Assembly (NCBI GenBank): GCA_002221725.1
Contig: NJFT01000133.1
Coordinates: 47,452-111,451 of the forward strand
DNA: 64,000 bases
Direction: 5' to 3'
From: Scedosporium boydii
Lineage: Eukaryota > Ascomycota > Sordariomycetes > Microascales > Microascaceae
The notes beneath the pieces are model-generated. The model did not search any database, was not told where the DNA came from, and saw nothing but the letters and a program-made list of their open reading frames with translations. Position numbers and translations under genes: made by a program. Each line of letters begins with the position of its first letter. Positions within the stretch are counted from its first letter, which is position 1. Below, piece by piece: positions 63,031 to 64,000 of the stretch.

Positions 63031-63933
63031 TGTTTCGCGTGGAGATGGCTGGTCAGCCGGGAAAAGGTTCGTTCAAGGAGTAGCTCGGTGTCGGATCCGC
63101 TTGGCTGAAGGAGACGATACAGGAATACTGCCAAGATACAAGATAAATTAGCCTCGCGCCTAGACAGCTCATCAAGTGGTGCCGATTAGCAATCGAGCAA
63201 GGTCGTCTATAGACTGGAGACCATTTGCATCCGCAGGGCTGCGACCCAATCTCGAAACGCCGCATCGCGGGCGACAACCGGTGCCATGTCTGCTGCCTTG
63301 GTGCTTAATTTAGGCAGCAGCCCGGTAAATGGTTCATCCAAGAGGCGAAGTGCTCTGTTATGCGAAGTACCGCGTGTGAGTAAATTACAACAAACACTAT
63401 GTGGGGCAAGTCTATGCCTTTGGAACATTTTCAAAGAGTTTGTCTGACAGGAGTGTGCTGGTTACCTGTATAAGCTGCGCGCAATCCCCAGGCAGAAAGA
63501 TCAATTGAATGCTATGGGAAGGGGGCTTAGCTGCCAAATCGAGGACCGAAAGGGCGCATCATTAATATTCAGTTCCCCTTCACATTCAAGATCACTATCC
63601 AGTTTATTTTCCCATCCCATCCGCCTCGACTCGGCAACCAGCTGAAGGATCCGTTCCTCCGTTCCCCCAGGCTCCACGTGCAACACTCCCCGGACCCACC
63701 ATTCACGCCCTGCACGAACATGGCCCTGATCCAACGGTATGCATCGTGAATCCCTTCACGCCGCAGGATCATAAACGCACCTTCCATTCACGTTTCTTCC
63801 TCCTTTGCCTGGCAGGCCCGAGAAACCCCTATACGGCGGGTGGTTCGGGAATCCTCCGACGGGTCAGTAGGCTTGGCTTGGGATGAGGGACTTTTTTTTA
63901 TACTTTGTACTTTATGCATCTCTTTCTCTTTTC

Positions 63934-64000
<67 letters not shown>
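63031..64000. other. Upstream region of the NLR gene; possible gene fragment
   Basis: The part next to 63030 is the NLR promoter. Minus-strand frames at 63207-63434 (LLDEPFTGLLPKLSTKAADM...), 63501-63734 (GGTEERILQLVAESRRMGWENK) and 63569-63787 look mildly coding-like, but are in different frames and not joined by clear splice sites. They could be a broken gene. The end is a T run. Confidence 0.3.
63935..64000 (+). repeat. Poly-T tract at window end (at least 66 nt)
   Basis: Uninterrupted T to the last base, preceded by TTTCTCTTTTCG. It is either a true homopolymer (for example the poly(A) end of a minus-strand retroelement beyond the edge) or an assembly end. It continues past the window, so the full length is unknown. 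Confidence 0.9.

Overview
The window is nuclear DNA of a filamentous ascomycete (Pezizomycotina), most likely a Sordariomycete. The evidence is threefold. Genes carry short introns (52-122 nt is usual) with GTATGT/GTAAGT-type donors and CTAAC/CTGAC branch points. A HET-domain protein is present, which is a filamentous-ascomycete hallmark. Sho1, Ro10, Spc19 and a Pcl-type cyclin all have the fungal form of their families. No rRNA, tRNA, CRISPR or bacterial-type operon was seen.

Layout, left to right: lipoyl synthase (minus, 1825-3189); a small Ser/Thr-rich predicted GPI-anchored surface protein (minus, 4732-5049); a gene-free block; DASH/Dam1 kinetochore subunit Spc19 (plus, 10419-11052); osmosensor Sho1 (minus, 13100-14356); a gene-free block; dynactin-type Ro10 (minus, 20632-21362) divergent from an AAAP/AVT amino-acid transporter (plus, 22329-24159); mitochondrial ribosomal protein bS16m (minus, 24963-25683) divergent from NAD(P)HX epimerase (plus, 26403-28076); a small Cys-rich protein (minus, 28288-28485); about 7.6 kb without a recognisable gene; XPF/Rad1 nuclease (plus, 36116-39197); a two-exon 71-residue protein (minus, 39448-39772); Mrs2 Mg2+ channel (minus, 40725-42493) divergent from an acidic-tailed F-box-like protein (plus, 43431-44912); a Pho85-type cyclin (minus, 46770-48927); about 10.7 kb without a recognisable gene; and a HET-NACHT-ankyrin NLR-like protein (minus, 59638-63030). 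The window ends in a 66-nt T run.

Most identified genes are single-copy housekeeping genes: lipoate synthesis, mitochondrial translation and Mg2+ uptake, NAD(P)HX repair, kinetochore, dynactin, nucleotide-excision repair and osmosensing. They sit as convergent or divergent pairs and do not form a metabolic cluster. Gene density is low for an ascomycete, with four long blocks lacking recognisable coding sequence. These blocks carry a strikingly over-represented 9-mer, TACTTCGTA/TACGAAGTA, often in overlapping pairs. The accessory part is the right end, where the NLR-like protein has nearly identical 33-residue ankyrin repeats with variation focused on a few positions, the pattern of fungal allorecognition receptors. 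All gene models and splice sites were read by eye, and no database search was possible.
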